A DNA stretch of 5,259 bases from CAYLZW01 sp964388085 (GTDB lineage Bacteria > Myxococcota > UBA727 > CAYLZW01): the NCBI GenBank assembly GCA_964388085.1, contig CAYLZW010000381.1, positions 1-5,259 on the forward strand. Direction: 5' to 3'. Shown here piece after piece: positions 5,031-5,259 of the stretch. The translations under genes were made by a program, and so were the position numbers. The number at the start of each line of letters is the position of its first letter. The first letter of the stretch is position 1. Below the pieces are notes generated by a model. It was not told the DNA's origin, ran no database searches, and saw only the letters and a list, made by a program, of their open reading frames with translations.

Positions 5031-5259
5031 TCAGCCGTCGAAGCGCTTGAACAGCAACACCGCGTTCGTCCCGCCGAAGCCGAACGAGTTCGACATCACC
5101 GCGTTCACCTTCGTCTCCCGCGCGGTGTTCGGGATGTAATCCAGATCGCACTCGGGGTCCGGCTCGTTCAAGTTGATCGTCGGGGGCAACACCCCGCGAG
5201 CGATCGCCATGACGCTGATGACGCCCTCGACGCCGCCCGCGCCGCCGAGCAGGTGACCG
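5031..5259 (-). CDS. fabF: 3-oxoacyl-[acyl-carrier-protein] synthase II, C-terminal part (5' end off the right edge)
   Basis: The last 76 codons of a FabF-type condensing enzyme are present; the family is about 410-415 residues, so over 330 are missing. The visible part begins GHLLGGAGGVEG, which contains the active-site His equivalent to E. coli FabF His340. It continues with PPTINLNEPDPECDLDYIPN, the classic FabF C-terminal stretch, and ends with NSFGFGGTNAVLLFKRFDG. GFGGTN (5064-5081) carries the gatekeeper Phe. FabF condenses malonyl-ACP with a growing acyl-ACP in cytosolic type II fatty acid synthesis and is important for temperature control of membrane lipids in E. coli. In many bacteria it follows acpP; here that side lies outside the window. 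An intrinsic terminator follows. FabB or a polyketide ketosynthase is less likely because of the close match to the FabF terminus and the stop right after FKRFDG. Confidence 0.96.
   Translation of the reverse strand, partial: GHLLGGAGGVEGVISVMAIARGVLPPTINLNEPDPECDLDYIPNTARETKVNAVMSNSFGFGGTNAVLLFKRFDG

Overview
The window looks like a chromosomal fragment from a high-GC Gram-negative bacterium, most probably a myxobacterium (Myxococcota, Polyangiales-like). This rests on three things: the high GC content with strong GC bias at third codon positions, a TolQ/ExbB gene followed by two ExbD genes, and a glycosyltransferase with a long Pro/Ala/Ser-rich disordered tail. The taxon is an inference; no rRNA or other marker gene is present.

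Layout, left to right. Positions 1326 down to 1 (minus strand) hold a tight operon: an ExbB/TolQ/MotA-type proton-channel subunit, an ExbD/TolR protein, and the N-terminal part of a second ExbD/TolR protein that runs off the left edge. Spacings are 3 and 16 bases, and each downstream Shine-Dalgarno lies in or beside the end of the preceding gene. Positions 1327-1689 are a gene-free, structure-rich divergent region. It holds a hairpin abutting the exbB ribosome-binding site, a 13-bp tandem repeat inside a dyad, a longer imperfect stem and a strong plus-strand intrinsic terminator with no obvious gene to terminate. Positions 1690-2493 (plus) encode a 267-residue acidic soluble protein that I do not recognise. 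It converges, 49 bases apart, with a 704-residue minus-strand GT-B-type glycosyltransferase (2543-4657) carrying a roughly 300-residue low-complexity tail. Positions 4658-5030 are a second gene-free region with an imperfect inverted repeat about 130 bp across and the intrinsic terminator of the last gene. That gene is the C-terminal end of fabF (3-oxoacyl-ACP synthase II, minus strand), which runs off the right edge.

Working together: the ExbB-ExbD-ExbD operon should form an inner-membrane machine that turns proton flow into mechanical work on a periplasmic or outer-membrane partner. That partner is not in the window. The other genes appear to be separate transcription units: fabF has its own terminator before the glycosyltransferase, and the 267-residue gene stands alone. 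The window shows no evidence of a phage, transposon, CRISPR array or defence system. The parts most worth a second look are the orphan terminator with its structured upstream sequence, the inverted repeat upstream of the glycosyltransferase, and the altered catalytic motif and long tail of the glycosyltransferase itself.
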